64,000 nt of DNA from Orenia marismortui DSM 5156 (lineage in GTDB: Bacteria; Bacillota; Halanaerobiia; Halobacteroidales; Halobacteroidaceae): positions 13,207 to 77,206 of the forward strand of contig NZ_KB900619.1 in assembly GCF_000379025.1 (NCBI RefSeq), given 5' to 3'. Positions within the stretch are counted from its first letter, which is position 1. Every line of letters begins with the position of its first letter. The position numbers and the translations under genes were made by a program. Below the pieces are notes generated by a model. That model saw nothing but the letters and a program-made list of their open reading frames with translations, made no database searches and was not told where the DNA came from. Of this stretch, positions 48,316-57,054 are shown piece after piece.

Positions 48316-48645
48316 TTAACGTAAAGAAACTGGCACTACTAATCTCTGACCAGGTTGAATCAAATTAGGATCAGAGAGATAATTAAATTTGACAATAGTA
48401 TCTACTTGAGTACCATATTTTTGAGCTATTGAACAGAGTGTATCACCAGTCTGGAGTGTACAAATGATAGCTTCTGCAGGAGATTGATGGATAGTTAGCT
48501 CTTGTCTAGGACTGATAAGGTCTGGATCTGAAATAGAGTTAAAAGCCAATATATTGGAAACAGTTGTATTATATCTTTCTGCTATTGTAAAGAGAGTATC
48601 TCCTGGCTTTATAGTATAGAAGGTTCCTAAAGGTGCAGTAGGCAT
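48316..48645 (-). CDS. Small protein with two LysM domains
   Basis: 109 residues: LysM 1 (FYTIKPGDTLFTIAERYNTT...LISPRQELTI) and LysM 2 (CTLQTGDTLCSIAQKYGTQ...LIQPGQRLVVP), with no signal peptide. It binds peptidoglycan or similar glycans, and is likely a spore or cortex-associated protein as with the single-LysM gene at 33484. The Shine-Dalgarno is weak (AGAAAGAAG). Confidence 0.87.
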   Translation of the reverse strand: MPTAPLGTFYTIKPGDTLFTIAERYNTTVSNILAFNSISDPDLISPRQELTIHQSPAEAIICTLQTGDTLCSIAQKYGTQVDTIVKFNYLSDPNLIQPGQRLVVPVSLR

Positions 48646-48889
48646 CTTATTTACTTCTTTCTAAGATAATTAAGATCACAATATAGGATATTTAATATAG
48701 AAGGAAAAAGTGCATATCAATCCTTAACTCTTGAATACGATCTCATTAAAACTCATGCATAAGATATGCCCAAGGTTAAATAAGATTTAAATAAGTACCT
48801 TAAGAAAATTACTACATAGGAATTGTCTAAGTTGCCTTCAGATTTAATTAATAAAGCACTAAAAAAATATTGCTGCTGGTAATAAAAAA

Positions 48890-48912
48890 AGCCCTCAAAA
48901 AATTCGAGGGCT
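48890..48912 (-). terminator. Terminator of the CO-dehydrogenase-linked genes
   Basis: A 7-bp GC-rich stem (AGCCCTC/GAGGGCT), 9-base loop, and TTTTTTT on the minus strand, just after the oxidoreductase stop. Confidence 0.88.
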
Positions 48913-48916
48913 CATC

Positions 48917-50167
48917 TTAATAACTAAACATAGCTTTTTGATTCTCTTTGAAGAAATCGGCATAGGTCAACTTGAAGATATTATTTGATTGATCACTTAA
49001 ATCTATTTTATTCTTGATTAACCTTCCATAAATACCAGCTCCATCTATCTCACCTTGAAAGATGGCTCCTTTTAATTTACTATCCTTTAAAATCAATTTC
49101 TGATAATTCTCTCCATCTTCTCTGCATAAAACTTGATAATTATTATCTGGAGCTTCTATTAAGCCATAAGTTATTGTTGATAAACCTAAAAATCTCATTG
49201 AATTCTGATAGGCAAAATTATCACTTAGCTTAGTAGCTATACCTGCCATATTATAAGCTGCTACCTCTCCTTGTTTAGTAGCTAAGGGCCAGATAGGGGT
49301 TAAACTAGATTCTTGACTGAATAACTCTCTAGACTGAGCTACATCTCCAGCTGCATAGATATCAGTTAAATTACTCTGCTGATATTCATCAACTACTATC
49401 CCCTTATCAACCTTAATCTCTGTATCCTTGATTAAATCTATATTCGGTCTAACTCCTGTAGCTACTACAATTAGCTCTCCATCTATTATAGTTTCATCAG
49501 CCAATTTAAGCCCTGTTACATTATTATTCTTATCAGCTAAGATTTTATCTGCTCTAACTCCAGTCAAGATTTCAATCCCACTCTCTTCAAACCTTGATTG
49601 ATATCCAGCGGCTGCTTTATCATCTAATTGTAAGGGTAATATTCTATCTGCCATCTCTACAATAGATACCTTAACCCCTAATTCATCTAAGCCTATAGCA
49701 GCATCTACCCCTACCAGACCTGCTCCAATAATTATAGCCTTATCAATCTCTTCTCCTATCCTTTTTATATGTAAAGCATCATCTAAATTTCTTAGTCCAT
49801 AGATATTCTTAGCTTCAGCTAAATTCTCTATAGGTGGGAAGAATGAACTTGCTCCAGTCGCTATTAATAATCTATCATAGTTAATCTTCTCTCCATTATC
49901 TAACAAAAGACTCTTTTTATCTGGCAGAACAGACTTAACAGCCTTGCCTTTAATCCAATTGATATTATTCTCTTTAAAAAAATTAGCAGGAGTAAAATCT
50001 AGTTCCTCTATATCCCTTTGTCCACTGATTAAATAATGTAGCATACAACGAGAATAAACCTTATTATCTTTAGAAACAATAGTGATCTCACTAGTATCAT
50101 CTAACTCTCGTAACTTCTTAGCAGCATTAATACCAGCCGCACTAGCACCAATAATCACATATTTCAT
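48917..50167 (-). CDS. FAD-dependent NAD(P)H oxidoreductase (pyridine nucleotide-disulfide family)
   Basis: 416 residues. N-terminal FAD site IGASAAGINAAKKL, CSRCMLHYLISG-like segment (YSRCMLHYLISGQRD), second Rossmann site AIIIGAGLVGVDAA for NAD(P)H, and C-terminal FAD contact DIYAAGDVAQS. Together with the ferredoxin-like protein encoded upstream it probably links CO oxidation by CooS to NAD(P)+ reduction. Such CooS-CooF-oxidoreductase trios occur in carboxydotrophs and clostridia. It overlaps the ferredoxin gene by 4 bases (coupled). Confidence 0.9.
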   Translation of the reverse strand: MKYVIIGASAAGINAAKKLRELDDTSEITIVSKDNKVYSRCMLHYLISGQRDIEELDFTPANFFKENNINWIKGKAVKSVLPDKKSLLLDNGEKINYDRLLIATGASSFFPPIENLAEAKNIYGLRNLDDALHIKRIGEEIDKAIIIGAGLVGVDAAIGLDELGVKVSIVEMADRILPLQLDDKAAAGYQSRFEESGIEILTGVRADKILADKNNNVTGLKLADETIIDGELIVVATGVRPNIDLIKDTEIKVDKGIVVDEYQQSNLTDIYAAGDVAQSRELFSQESSLTPIWPLATKQGEVAAYNMAGIATKLSDNFAYQNSMRFLGLSTITYGLIEAPDNNYQVLCREDGENYQKLILKDSKLKGAIFQGEIDGAGIYGRLIKNKIDLSDQSNNIFKLTYADFFKENQKAMFSY

Positions 50168-50613
50168 TCTACTCCCTCCCCTACTTCAATTAATTGTATA
50201 GCCCCTGTGGGACAGTTTTCTATACAGGCAATTTCTTCTCTATCATTACATAAGTCACATTTAAAAGCTACATTAGCTTGGGTATCCTTTTTGATCATTC
50301 CATAGGAACAACTCATTACACACATCCAACACCCTGCACACCTATCCTGATCCAAAGAGACGATTCCAGTCTCCTTATCCTTGCTTAAAGCCCCAGACAT
50401 ACAAGCTTCAACACACTCTGCTTCATCACAGTGGCGGCAAAAAAGCGGAGAAACCTCTCCTTGATTGCTCTGTTCAACTAAATTAGCTGCTTGATTACTC
50501 ATATCTAATAAATCCAATGTATCAATATTTTCATCATTATGCTTAGCCATACAAGCTAACATACATCCTTTACATGCTTCACAAAGCTGACGGTCTATAT
50601 ATATACGTTTCAT
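50164..50613 (-). CDS. CooF-like 4Fe-4S ferredoxin electron carrier
   Basis: 149 residues with four cysteine clusters in the HycB/CooF order: CEACKGCMLAC, CRHCDEAECVEAC, CAGCWMCVMSC and CDLCNDREEIACIENC. It accepts electrons from CooS and hands them to the oxidoreductase encoded downstream. AAAGGGGTG site. It follows cooS by 414 bases, so it may have its own promoter. Confidence 0.92.
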   Translation of the reverse strand: MKRIYIDRQLCEACKGCMLACMAKHNDENIDTLDLLDMSNQAANLVEQSNQGEVSPLFCRHCDEAECVEACMSGALSKDKETGIVSLDQDRCAGCWMCVMSCSYGMIKKDTQANVAFKCDLCNDREEIACIENCPTGAIQLIEVGEGVE

Positions 50614-51027
50614 ATATTCACCCCTTTTGGCTGATTATGAACTCAAAGATTCCTTTCATATTAAAGTTAAATATAATCTATATAGTAATAGAGTTTCACT
50701 TTTATAATTAGAGTCAAAAGATTTTTTCACCACGAATGAACACGAATAGTCACGAATAAAAAATTTAAAAACAAAATTCATATTACTAAATTTTAAAGTA
50801 AAGATATTTAAATCCTATTTTAATCTAATAAATTTTCAATAATATTAAATTGTTTATTTTAATAAGAAAATTGTGAAAATATTTTAAGATTTTGAATTAT
50901 ATTAGTGTTAATTCGTGTTCATTCGTGGTTCCAAAAAAAAGTTCTTGAACTTTTGTTTTTCTTTTTTAGTTTTTGGAAATAACACTATATTACTAAAAAT
51001 CCATAAAACAATATCATTCCTTCTACC
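50614..51027. other. Gap between cooS and the ferredoxin gene
   Basis: 414 bases holding the inverted-repeat element at 50729-50929. The promoter of the ferredoxin gene would lie at ~50620-50720, but I cannot pick it out. Confidence 0.45.
50729..50929. repeat. MITE-like element with perfect 19-bp terminal inverted repeats
   Basis: 50729-50747 (ACCACGAATGAACACGAAT) is exactly complementary to 50911-50929. The left end has further CACGAAT direct copies. The interior (~160 bases) is pure AT-rich DNA without coding. Size and ends fit a miniature inverted-repeat element or a large intergenic hairpin. Confidence 0.7.
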
Positions 51028-52908
51028 TTATATACCTAGACCATTTCTGCGGTCAAGAATAATCTCTTCTAATTTATCTGCTGCACTCTCAATCTCACCA
51101 TCTATGATCAACTGACCTCCTGTAATGTCAGGTAAATTCTTAGTTAGAGTATCAACTATAATCTCACTTCCTGTTACAAAAGGAGGTAAAGCCAAGTGTA
51201 ATGGTAATCCTAACGCCAATCCAAAGGCACCATCAGCTAATGCTTGTTCTTCTAACCATTGAGGAGCAGATAATACTGCTGGTAGTTGTGGTAAATCAAC
51301 CTCTAAAGCTTTGGCTAATTCTACAGCTACTTCTTCTACTCTACCAATTGATAAACAAGGACCAAAGTTAAGTACCGGATGAATTCCTAACTCCTCACAA
51401 ACCTCTCTTAAATTATCTCCTGCTAATTTAGCAGCACTAGGAGATACCAATCCACAATTCTCTAATCCTCCTGTAGTACAACCAGCTGATAAGACTAAGA
51501 TATCACGCTTAATTAACTCTTTAGTTAATCCTACAGAAAATACATCATGGCCTCCTGCTGTTAAGTTAGAACAACCTACTACAGCAGCTACCCCCTTAAT
51601 CTTACCACTAGCAATTAAATCGATTAAAGCTTTATAATTTCCTCCTAAGAACTTACGTAAAGATTTTTCACTAACACCTGTTACTACATCATCATAGCCA
51701 TGATCTTTTGGGATATCAATCTCTACTTTATTACGACGATTCTTATAACTATTTACTGCAGCTTTAATAATTTTATCAGTAATTTGTGGTGCCTGAGCTG
51801 GATCAAATTTAATCATTTCAGCACTTGCCTTCTTAGCTACATCATCAATAGCAATCATCTTGACATCATACTCTTGAGCTACTAACTCTAAGCCAGGAAT
51901 TGTACAATTAAATTCTGATACTATTAGATCAATTCCACCAGTAGCTACTAAAGCTTCACTTGTATAATTGTTACCAGCATGACCAGCAAAGACATCTTTA
52001 TAATGAGCTCCACGCAGTTGTAAGTCTTGACCTACACAAGTTGAACCAACTATCTTAAAGCCTTTAGCTCCCACCTCTTGAGCTAGTTCAGTAGCCTCCT
52101 CAGTAATCAAAGCATCCTGTAAATGAGCAATCATTGTATGTTGATGACCTGTTACAACTATATTAATATAATCTTCATTGACAACTTTAAAGCCAACTGT
52201 ATCTTGAGTAATCTCTGGTTCTCCTAACATAACATCATTTAGTAAGTTAGTCATATGTAATCCATATAATCCTGTAGAGATTCCTAAATTAAGTACATGC
52301 ATCAACATATCCACTGGATCACTAGATAAGTTAGTACTTGTCTTCACTAATGCATCAAAAACTTCTGATTTAGCTCCACCAGGCATAATATCTAGCTCTT
52401 TCCACTTTTCTATCCTTGGTCCATAGCCTAGCTTTTCAACCAATTCCATCTTTTCGAAACGAGGTTTATAAAGATCAGCTATTACCTTATCAGCCACTTG
52501 AACTGCTTTCTGATTTGCATCTTCAGCTTCAATCTCAAAGATCTCAGCTAATTCATCTAACATCTCTAATCCCTTTAATTCTGTAGCATAATTACCAAGA
52601 CCAGCCTCTTTTAAATTACGAGCTGTATTCTCAACTACATGGAGATAACAAGCTGCACCTGCAGCTACATTTCTTAGAAAATTACGGGCTACGATTGTGT
52701 CAGCATCAGCACCACAAACTCCTCTTGGTGATTTAGGAGTTATTCTACAAGGTCCATTAGAACAAAGACGACAGCATACCCCCTTCTTACCAAAACCACA
52801 TTTAACAGATTGTTTTGGCTCACGATTAAATGAAGTCTCCAATTCTACTTTACTATCTAAAAAATCACATAATCTACAATCAGCAGAAGTACATCTTTCT
52901 TTAACCAT
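51028..52908 (-). CDS. cooS: Anaerobic carbon monoxide dehydrogenase, catalytic subunit
   Basis: 626 residues, the normal CooS length. The N-terminal cysteine clusters for the D and B clusters are present (CRLCD, then CGFGKKGVCCRLCSNGPCRI), as are C-cluster ligands and surroundings (HAGNNYTSEA, GCSNLTAGGHD, SAGCTTGGLENCG, NFGPCLSIGR). A Ni-Fe-S enzyme oxidising CO to CO2. No acetyl-CoA synthase genes are in view, so this is a monofunctional CODH. The promoter region carries two TATAC-N7-GTATA sites, and an Rrf2 regulator gene precedes it. Confidence 0.97.
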   Translation of the reverse strand: MVKERCTSADCRLCDFLDSKVELETSFNREPKQSVKCGFGKKGVCCRLCSNGPCRITPKSPRGVCGADADTIVARNFLRNVAAGAACYLHVVENTARNLKEAGLGNYATELKGLEMLDELAEIFEIEAEDANQKAVQVADKVIADLYKPRFEKMELVEKLGYGPRIEKWKELDIMPGGAKSEVFDALVKTSTNLSSDPVDMLMHVLNLGISTGLYGLHMTNLLNDVMLGEPEITQDTVGFKVVNEDYINIVVTGHQHTMIAHLQDALITEEATELAQEVGAKGFKIVGSTCVGQDLQLRGAHYKDVFAGHAGNNYTSEALVATGGIDLIVSEFNCTIPGLELVAQEYDVKMIAIDDVAKKASAEMIKFDPAQAPQITDKIIKAAVNSYKNRRNKVEIDIPKDHGYDDVVTGVSEKSLRKFLGGNYKALIDLIASGKIKGVAAVVGCSNLTAGGHDVFSVGLTKELIKRDILVLSAGCTTGGLENCGLVSPSAAKLAGDNLREVCEELGIHPVLNFGPCLSIGRVEEVAVELAKALEVDLPQLPAVLSAPQWLEEQALADGAFGLALGLPLHLALPPFVTGSEIIVDTLTKNLPDITGGQLIIDGEIESAADKLEEIILDRRNGLGI

Positions 52909-52927
52909 TATAAATCCCCCTTATAAC

Positions 52928-52944
52928 TATACTGTTTTTGTATA
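52928..52944. promoter_or_regulatory. Operator 1, TATAC-N7-GTATA
   Basis: TATAC-TGTTTTT-GTATA, 20 bases upstream of the cooS start. It is one of three copies of the same palindrome around cooS and the Rrf2 gene. Confidence 0.75.
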
Positions 52945-52978
52945 CTTTTAGTTAAAAAAATAAACTTTGTTTTGTAAA

Positions 52979-52995
52979 TATACCTTTTTGGTATA
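52979..52995. promoter_or_regulatory. Operator 2, TATAC-N7-GTATA
   Basis: TATAC-CTTTTTG-GTATA between cooS and the Rrf2 gene. It lies in a 28-base direct repeat with operator 1 (spacing 51 bases), and overlaps plausible -35/-10-like elements reading toward cooS. Confidence 0.8.
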
Positions 52996-53031
52996 CTTTT
53001 GATTAAAACATTTAGCCAATAGTCTAAACTA

Positions 53032-53448
53032 TTAGCTATTTAATAAATCTGCAAAGCTATACTCATCTAGCCTATTGATAATTGTCTGCTGTACATCAAA
53101 TAAAGCCCCATGAATTGTACAGGTCCTACATGAACTACCATTTATCTTATTGCACTCATCAGGATCAACTAAACAACGATTTACCACAATTGGTCCATCT
53201 ACTGCTTCGATTACATCCCTTAAGGTTATCTTAGCAGGCACTATAGCTAAAGCATAGCCTCCATTCTTACCACGGTAAGATTCAATAATACTAGTTTGAG
53301 CTAACTCCCTAAAGATTTTTAAAAGAAATCTTTTAGGAATATTCTCTTCTTCACAGATAGTCTGTGCATCTACTATGACTCCTGTTCCTTGCTTTGCTAA
53401 ATATAACACAGCACGTAATGCATAGTCTGCTGCTTGGCTTAGTCTCAT
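53032..53448 (-). CDS. Rrf2-family transcriptional regulator, probable iron-sulfur or redox sensor
   Basis: 138 residues. The winged helix MRLSQAADYALRAVLYLAKQG...IPKRFLLKIFRELAQ is followed by GYALAIVPAKITLRDVIEAVDGP and a cysteine cluster, CLVDPDECNKINGSSCRTC, typical of Rrf2/IscR/RsrR members that bind an Fe-S cluster. Its own promoter contains the third TATAC-N7-GTATA operator exactly in the -35/-10 spacer, so autorepression is likely, with cooS as partner target. Confidence 0.92.
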   Translation of the reverse strand: MRLSQAADYALRAVLYLAKQGTGVIVDAQTICEEENIPKRFLLKIFRELAQTSIIESYRGKNGGYALAIVPAKITLRDVIEAVDGPIVVNRCLVDPDECNKINGSSCRTCTIHGALFDVQQTIINRLDEYSFADLLNS

Positions 53449-53494
53449 TTAATTACCTCATTTCTCAGTCATAGGATAAATTATCAACAATTAA

Positions 53495-53523
53495 ATTATA
53501 CTAATCTGGTATACTTATGTCAA
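53495..53523 (-). promoter_or_regulatory. Rrf2 gene promoter with embedded operator 3
   Basis: On the minus strand TTGACA (53523-53518), a 17-base spacer, TATAAT (53500-53495). Operator 3, TATAC-TAATCTG-GTATA (53497-53513), fills the spacer and overlaps the -10. A bound dimer would block RNA polymerase. Confidence 0.88.
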
Positions 53524-53674
53524 TGATCTCTTAAAAATACAAATGATTATCATTGTCAAGTACTCCTTGGTAGATTTAAATTTATTGCTAAAGCAATCAG
53601 TGTTATAACAGATTCCTACTAATAGGAGGCTGTTTTATATTTATATTCTGCATGTTATATTATCTAACTAAATG

Positions 53675-54664
53675 CTAAATATAATTACTTAACATCTTCT
53701 GAATAGTCTCTTGCACCTCATTGCGAAAACTAATTGGTTCTATTATTTCAAGATATTCTGCTTGGCTTAACAACCACATCTTAATTCCTTGACCATAAAC
53801 CTCAGCTTCAACAATATATTTATTATCTTCTTGACCTATTATCTCTGCTGTTGGCAATCTATCTAATACCGCCTCAATAGACCTGCCCCAAAATTTAAAC
53901 TTAATCTTCATTAACTTTCCTGTATACATGAACTGTACCCGTTTTCTAAACTCCCCTTCTTCAAAACGTTCACTATAGGGTATCTTAAATCTATCATTCT
54001 GAATTTCATATGCTTTAATTCTATCTAAGCGATAAACTATTGGAAAATCTAAATCAGAGTTAGAAATATAAGCTATTAGATAAAAGTAAAATTCTGAAAA
54101 TATAATTCCTACTGGACTTAACCTTCTCTTCTTTATAGTAGAAGAAGTGGCTTTAAGATAATCAATCTCTACAAATCTCTTTTCTCTAACTGCCTGACTC
54201 AAATCCCAGATTATTGCAAATAAATTCTCACTATGCTTGACAGGATTATAATGAAAGCGCTCATTTCTGATTACTTCTTTAATATGCTTCTTCTCCACTG
54301 TAGCAGCTTGTAAGATCAACTTATGCAACAACTGATTCATCTCTTCTTCATTAAAAGAACGACTCTCTAATAGAACCTTTGATATAGCGAGTATCTCTTC
54401 TTGAGTTAACCAGCTGCCATCTCTTCTTTCTAATCTATAACCCTTCTGCTCTCTATCATAAATCAATCTAATATTCGCATCATAATTAGAAGCATCTGTA
54501 AAATACCTTCTTAAATCCTTAATGTCTCGCTGAATTGCCTTTTCACTTACACCAAACTTCTTAGCTTCTTCTGCTTTGTTTAAAATTGCCCCCTTATGTA
54601 ACCTCTCAAAAATAGAGAGCAATCTTAATGACTTTGGTAAGTCTTCCTTGTTAATTATAATCAC
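53675..54664 (-). CDS. WYL-domain transcriptional regulator
   Basis: 329 residues. N-terminal HTH (GAILNKAEEAKKFGVSEKAIQRDIKDLRRYF), then a central WYL domain (RFVEIDYLKATSS ... LSPVGIIFSEFYFYLIAYI ... YRLDRIKAYEI), and a C-terminal WCX extension (IIGQEDNKYIVEAEVYG). WYL domains bind small ligands or nucleic acid, and WYL regulators often control defence systems and DNA-damage genes. GTG 54664 has a poorly spaced site; the AGAGGTG better fits a non-standard start a few codons on. It follows the large ankyrin/LRR genes but is separated from them by a terminator. Confidence 0.88.
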   Translation of the reverse strand: MIIINKEDLPKSLRLLSIFERLHKGAILNKAEEAKKFGVSEKAIQRDIKDLRRYFTDASNYDANIRLIYDREQKGYRLERRDGSWLTQEEILAISKVLLESRSFNEEEMNQLLHKLILQAATVEKKHIKEVIRNERFHYNPVKHSENLFAIIWDLSQAVREKRFVEIDYLKATSSTIKKRRLSPVGIIFSEFYFYLIAYISNSDLDFPIVYRLDRIKAYEIQNDRFKIPYSERFEEGEFRKRVQFMYTGKLMKIKFKFWGRSIEAVLDRLPTAEIIGQEDNKYIVEAEVYGQGIKMWLLSQAEYLEIIEPISFRNEVQETIQKMLSNYI

Positions 54665-54735
54665 CTCTCTTTTGCCTTGATAATATTAGCACTAATAGAT
54701 TTTAGTAGTCATATTTTGAGCGTGATTGAACTAAA

Positions 54736-54767
54736 AAGAAAAAGCATAGTTAACTATGCTTTTTCTT
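54736..54767 (-). terminator. Terminator after the ankyrin-LRR gene
   Basis: A perfect 32-bp palindrome with A/T tracts, 17 bases past the stop at 54784. Confidence 0.9.
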
Positions 54768-54783
54768 GAAAACTCTTAATATA

Positions 54784-57054
54784 CTATTCATTAACCTTTA
54801 CTCCCCTATCCTTTAACTTTTTAACTACTTTCTCATACTTAGGCTTATCATCTATATAAAGATTTTCTAAATTATTCAGATCTAACAAAGGACTTATATC
54901 TGATATTTCATTCCCGCTTATATCTAAAGCAACTAGCTTAGTTAAATTAGAGAGTGAACTTATATCAGATATCTGATTATTAGCCAAGCCTAGAATCTCT
55001 AATCTCTTTAAGTCTGCTAACAAACTAATATCTGCTATCTGATTATCATTAAAGCTTAGAGCTTCTAAATTTATTAATTTAGCTAATGGAGAAATATCAA
55101 AGATCTGATTATTATCTAAGCCCAAAGATTCTAAATTAGTAAGCTTAGTCAATGAACTTAGATCAGATATCTGATTATTATTCAAATATAACTTTTGTAA
55201 CTTAGTTAAGTTAACTAATGCACTTATATCTTTAATTTGATTCTTGTCCAAATCTAGGGTATGCAAATTACTTAAATTAATTAATGGACTTATATCTTCT
55301 ATCTTATTATTATTTAAATTTAAAGTTTCTAAATTTATTAAATTTTCTAAAGAACTAATATTTGATATCCTGTTCTTATCTAAATCTAAGCTTTTCAAAT
55401 TATTTAAATTAGATAATACACTAATTTCTGAAATAAGATTATTATCCAAATACAGTTCTTCTAAAGCATTCAAATCAGACAATGAACTTATATCTTTGAC
55501 TAAGTTATTATTAATATCTAAATATCTCAATTCACTTAGCTTGGATAATGCATTAATATCTGATATTTGATTAGACCCCAAACCTAAAGTATCTAATTTC
55601 TTAAGTTCTTTTAAAGCTTCTAGATTTATAATATTATTCTTAGCAAGAAAGACTTTCCTTAAGTCAGATAGACCAGCTAAATAACTTATATCTTTTATCT
55701 GATTATTATATAAACTCATACCTCTTAATTTCTTCAAATCTTCAAGCATACTTACCTCTTCTATTTGATTATTAGCTAACATTAGAACTTCTAACTCTTC
55801 TAGCTTAGACAGTTGATTCCAGTCTGTGACACTTAGATTATCTGAAAAGTATAGCTCCTTTAAATTGGATAACTTAGCTAAAGGACTAATTGTAGTTAAT
55901 CTACTTCTATTAAGAGTTAATTTTTCTAAATTGCTTAACTTGCCAATCTTATCTATAGAGCTAATATTCTGACCAGTTAAATCTAGTTCAACTATCTTCC
56001 TAAGCTCCTCTTTAGAAATGCTTTCCTCTTGATTTCCTATCTTCTGAACTATAGCACTCTTTAATGCTGGATCTTCAAAATCCACCTTACCCTGATTAAG
56101 AAAGAAATTAAATCCTAAGAATATAATCAGCCCTAAAATTGACAGCTTAAAGAAAGCCTTAAACAGAGATGACTTCTTGCTAGATCTTTTATTCTCAGCA
56201 GTACCTAACAATGATTTTAGAGTCTTTTTATGGTCTTCAAAGATCTTCTCTTGATAATCAGCATTAACCCAATAATTTGCTATGAAATTAGGTATCAGCT
56301 TGCTTATAAATTTATCCTTCAGATGGCTTCTTCTCTTTAATAGGTCAAAAACCGGCACTTGCTTAAGTTGTTTATTAAACTTATTAACAAAATCAATAGC
56401 TTGTCTATTGGCTAATTTAGCTTTACTTCCTTGACCTGCAAAAAGATCTGCATCAGCTTCTGCTGATAATAATTTTTCAATTACCTCTTCATTATTATAT
56501 TTAGCAGCATACATTAATGGGGTATAATGGTTAAGTCTATCTTTAAGATCAACTTCTGCTCCAGCCTTTAGTAAAGCTTCTATTACTGCACTAGATTGAT
56601 TATATCTAGCTGCAAAAAATAGTGGAGTCCAGCCATCTTTATCACTAAAATTAAGATCTGCTCCTGCTTCAACTAACATTTCAATAACTTCAGCCTCACT
56701 ACTATATCTAGCCGCTAACATTAGAGGAGTAATCTTTCCTTGATGATAATTAACCTCTGCTCCTTCTACTAAAAATTTATCTATTACTTCTAAACAGCTA
56801 TCATATCTAAGTGCAAACATTAAAGGAGTCCATTGCCTTAGGTTACTAAAATTAACATCTGCTTTTGAATTGATTAAACTCTCTATAACCCCAATATCTT
56901 CATTTTCGCTTAGTGCCAAGATTAAAGGTGTAAGCCCATCACTATCTTTAACATTGGGCTCAGCACCTAGCTTTAACAATCTATCAACTACCTCTAACTT
57001 ATTATTACAAACAGCATACATCAAAGCTGTCCAACCTTGTTTAGATCTTTGCAT
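54784..57054 (-). CDS. Ankyrin-repeat, transmembrane, leucine-rich-repeat protein
   Basis: 756 residues as read from ATG 57054. Residues ~1-205 are six ankyrin repeats (GWTALMYAV, DGLTPLILAL, QWTPLMFAL, ITPLMLAAR, GWTPLFFAA, YTPLMYAAK). A linker leads to one TM (~300-320, FKLSILGLIIFLGFNFFL). The rest is ~17 SDS22/internalin-like LRRs of 22 residues (LxxLxxLxLxxNxIxDIxxL). Topology would place ankyrins inside and LRRs outside. The first repeat continues in phase from the end of the preceding gene, so it may be the C-terminal part of a single protein. It has no Shine-Dalgarno of its own. Role unknown. Confidence 0.85.
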   Translation of the reverse strand: MQRSKQGWTALMYAVCNNKLEVVDRLLKLGAEPNVKDSDGLTPLILALSENEDIGVIESLINSKADVNFSNLRQWTPLMFALRYDSCLEVIDKFLVEGAEVNYHQGKITPLMLAARYSSEAEVIEMLVEAGADLNFSDKDGWTPLFFAARYNQSSAVIEALLKAGAEVDLKDRLNHYTPLMYAAKYNNEEVIEKLLSAEADADLFAGQGSKAKLANRQAIDFVNKFNKQLKQVPVFDLLKRRSHLKDKFISKLIPNFIANYWVNADYQEKIFEDHKKTLKSLLGTAENKRSSKKSSLFKAFFKLSILGLIIFLGFNFFLNQGKVDFEDPALKSAIVQKIGNQEESISKEELRKIVELDLTGQNISSIDKIGKLSNLEKLTLNRSRLTTISPLAKLSNLKELYFSDNLSVTDWNQLSKLEELEVLMLANNQIEEVSMLEDLKKLRGMSLYNNQIKDISYLAGLSDLRKVFLAKNNIINLEALKELKKLDTLGLGSNQISDINALSKLSELRYLDINNNLVKDISSLSDLNALEELYLDNNLISEISVLSNLNNLKSLDLDKNRISNISSLENLINLETLNLNNNKIEDISPLINLSNLHTLDLDKNQIKDISALVNLTKLQKLYLNNNQISDLSSLTKLTNLESLGLDNNQIFDISPLAKLINLEALSFNDNQIADISLLADLKRLEILGLANNQISDISSLSNLTKLVALDISGNEISDISPLLDLNNLENLYIDDKPKYEKVVKKLKDRGVKVNE

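Noticed and set aside
51028..52908. Part of an acetyl-CoA synthase (Wood-Ljungdahl) cluster
   Set aside because: No acsB, acsC, acsD or acsE genes are visible; neighbours are a ferredoxin and an NAD(P)H oxidoreductase, fitting a stand-alone CO oxidiser.
53675..57054. WYL regulator as part of one operon with the ankyrin/LRR genes
   Set aside because: A perfect palindromic terminator at 54736-54767 lies between them; association is by neighbourhood only.
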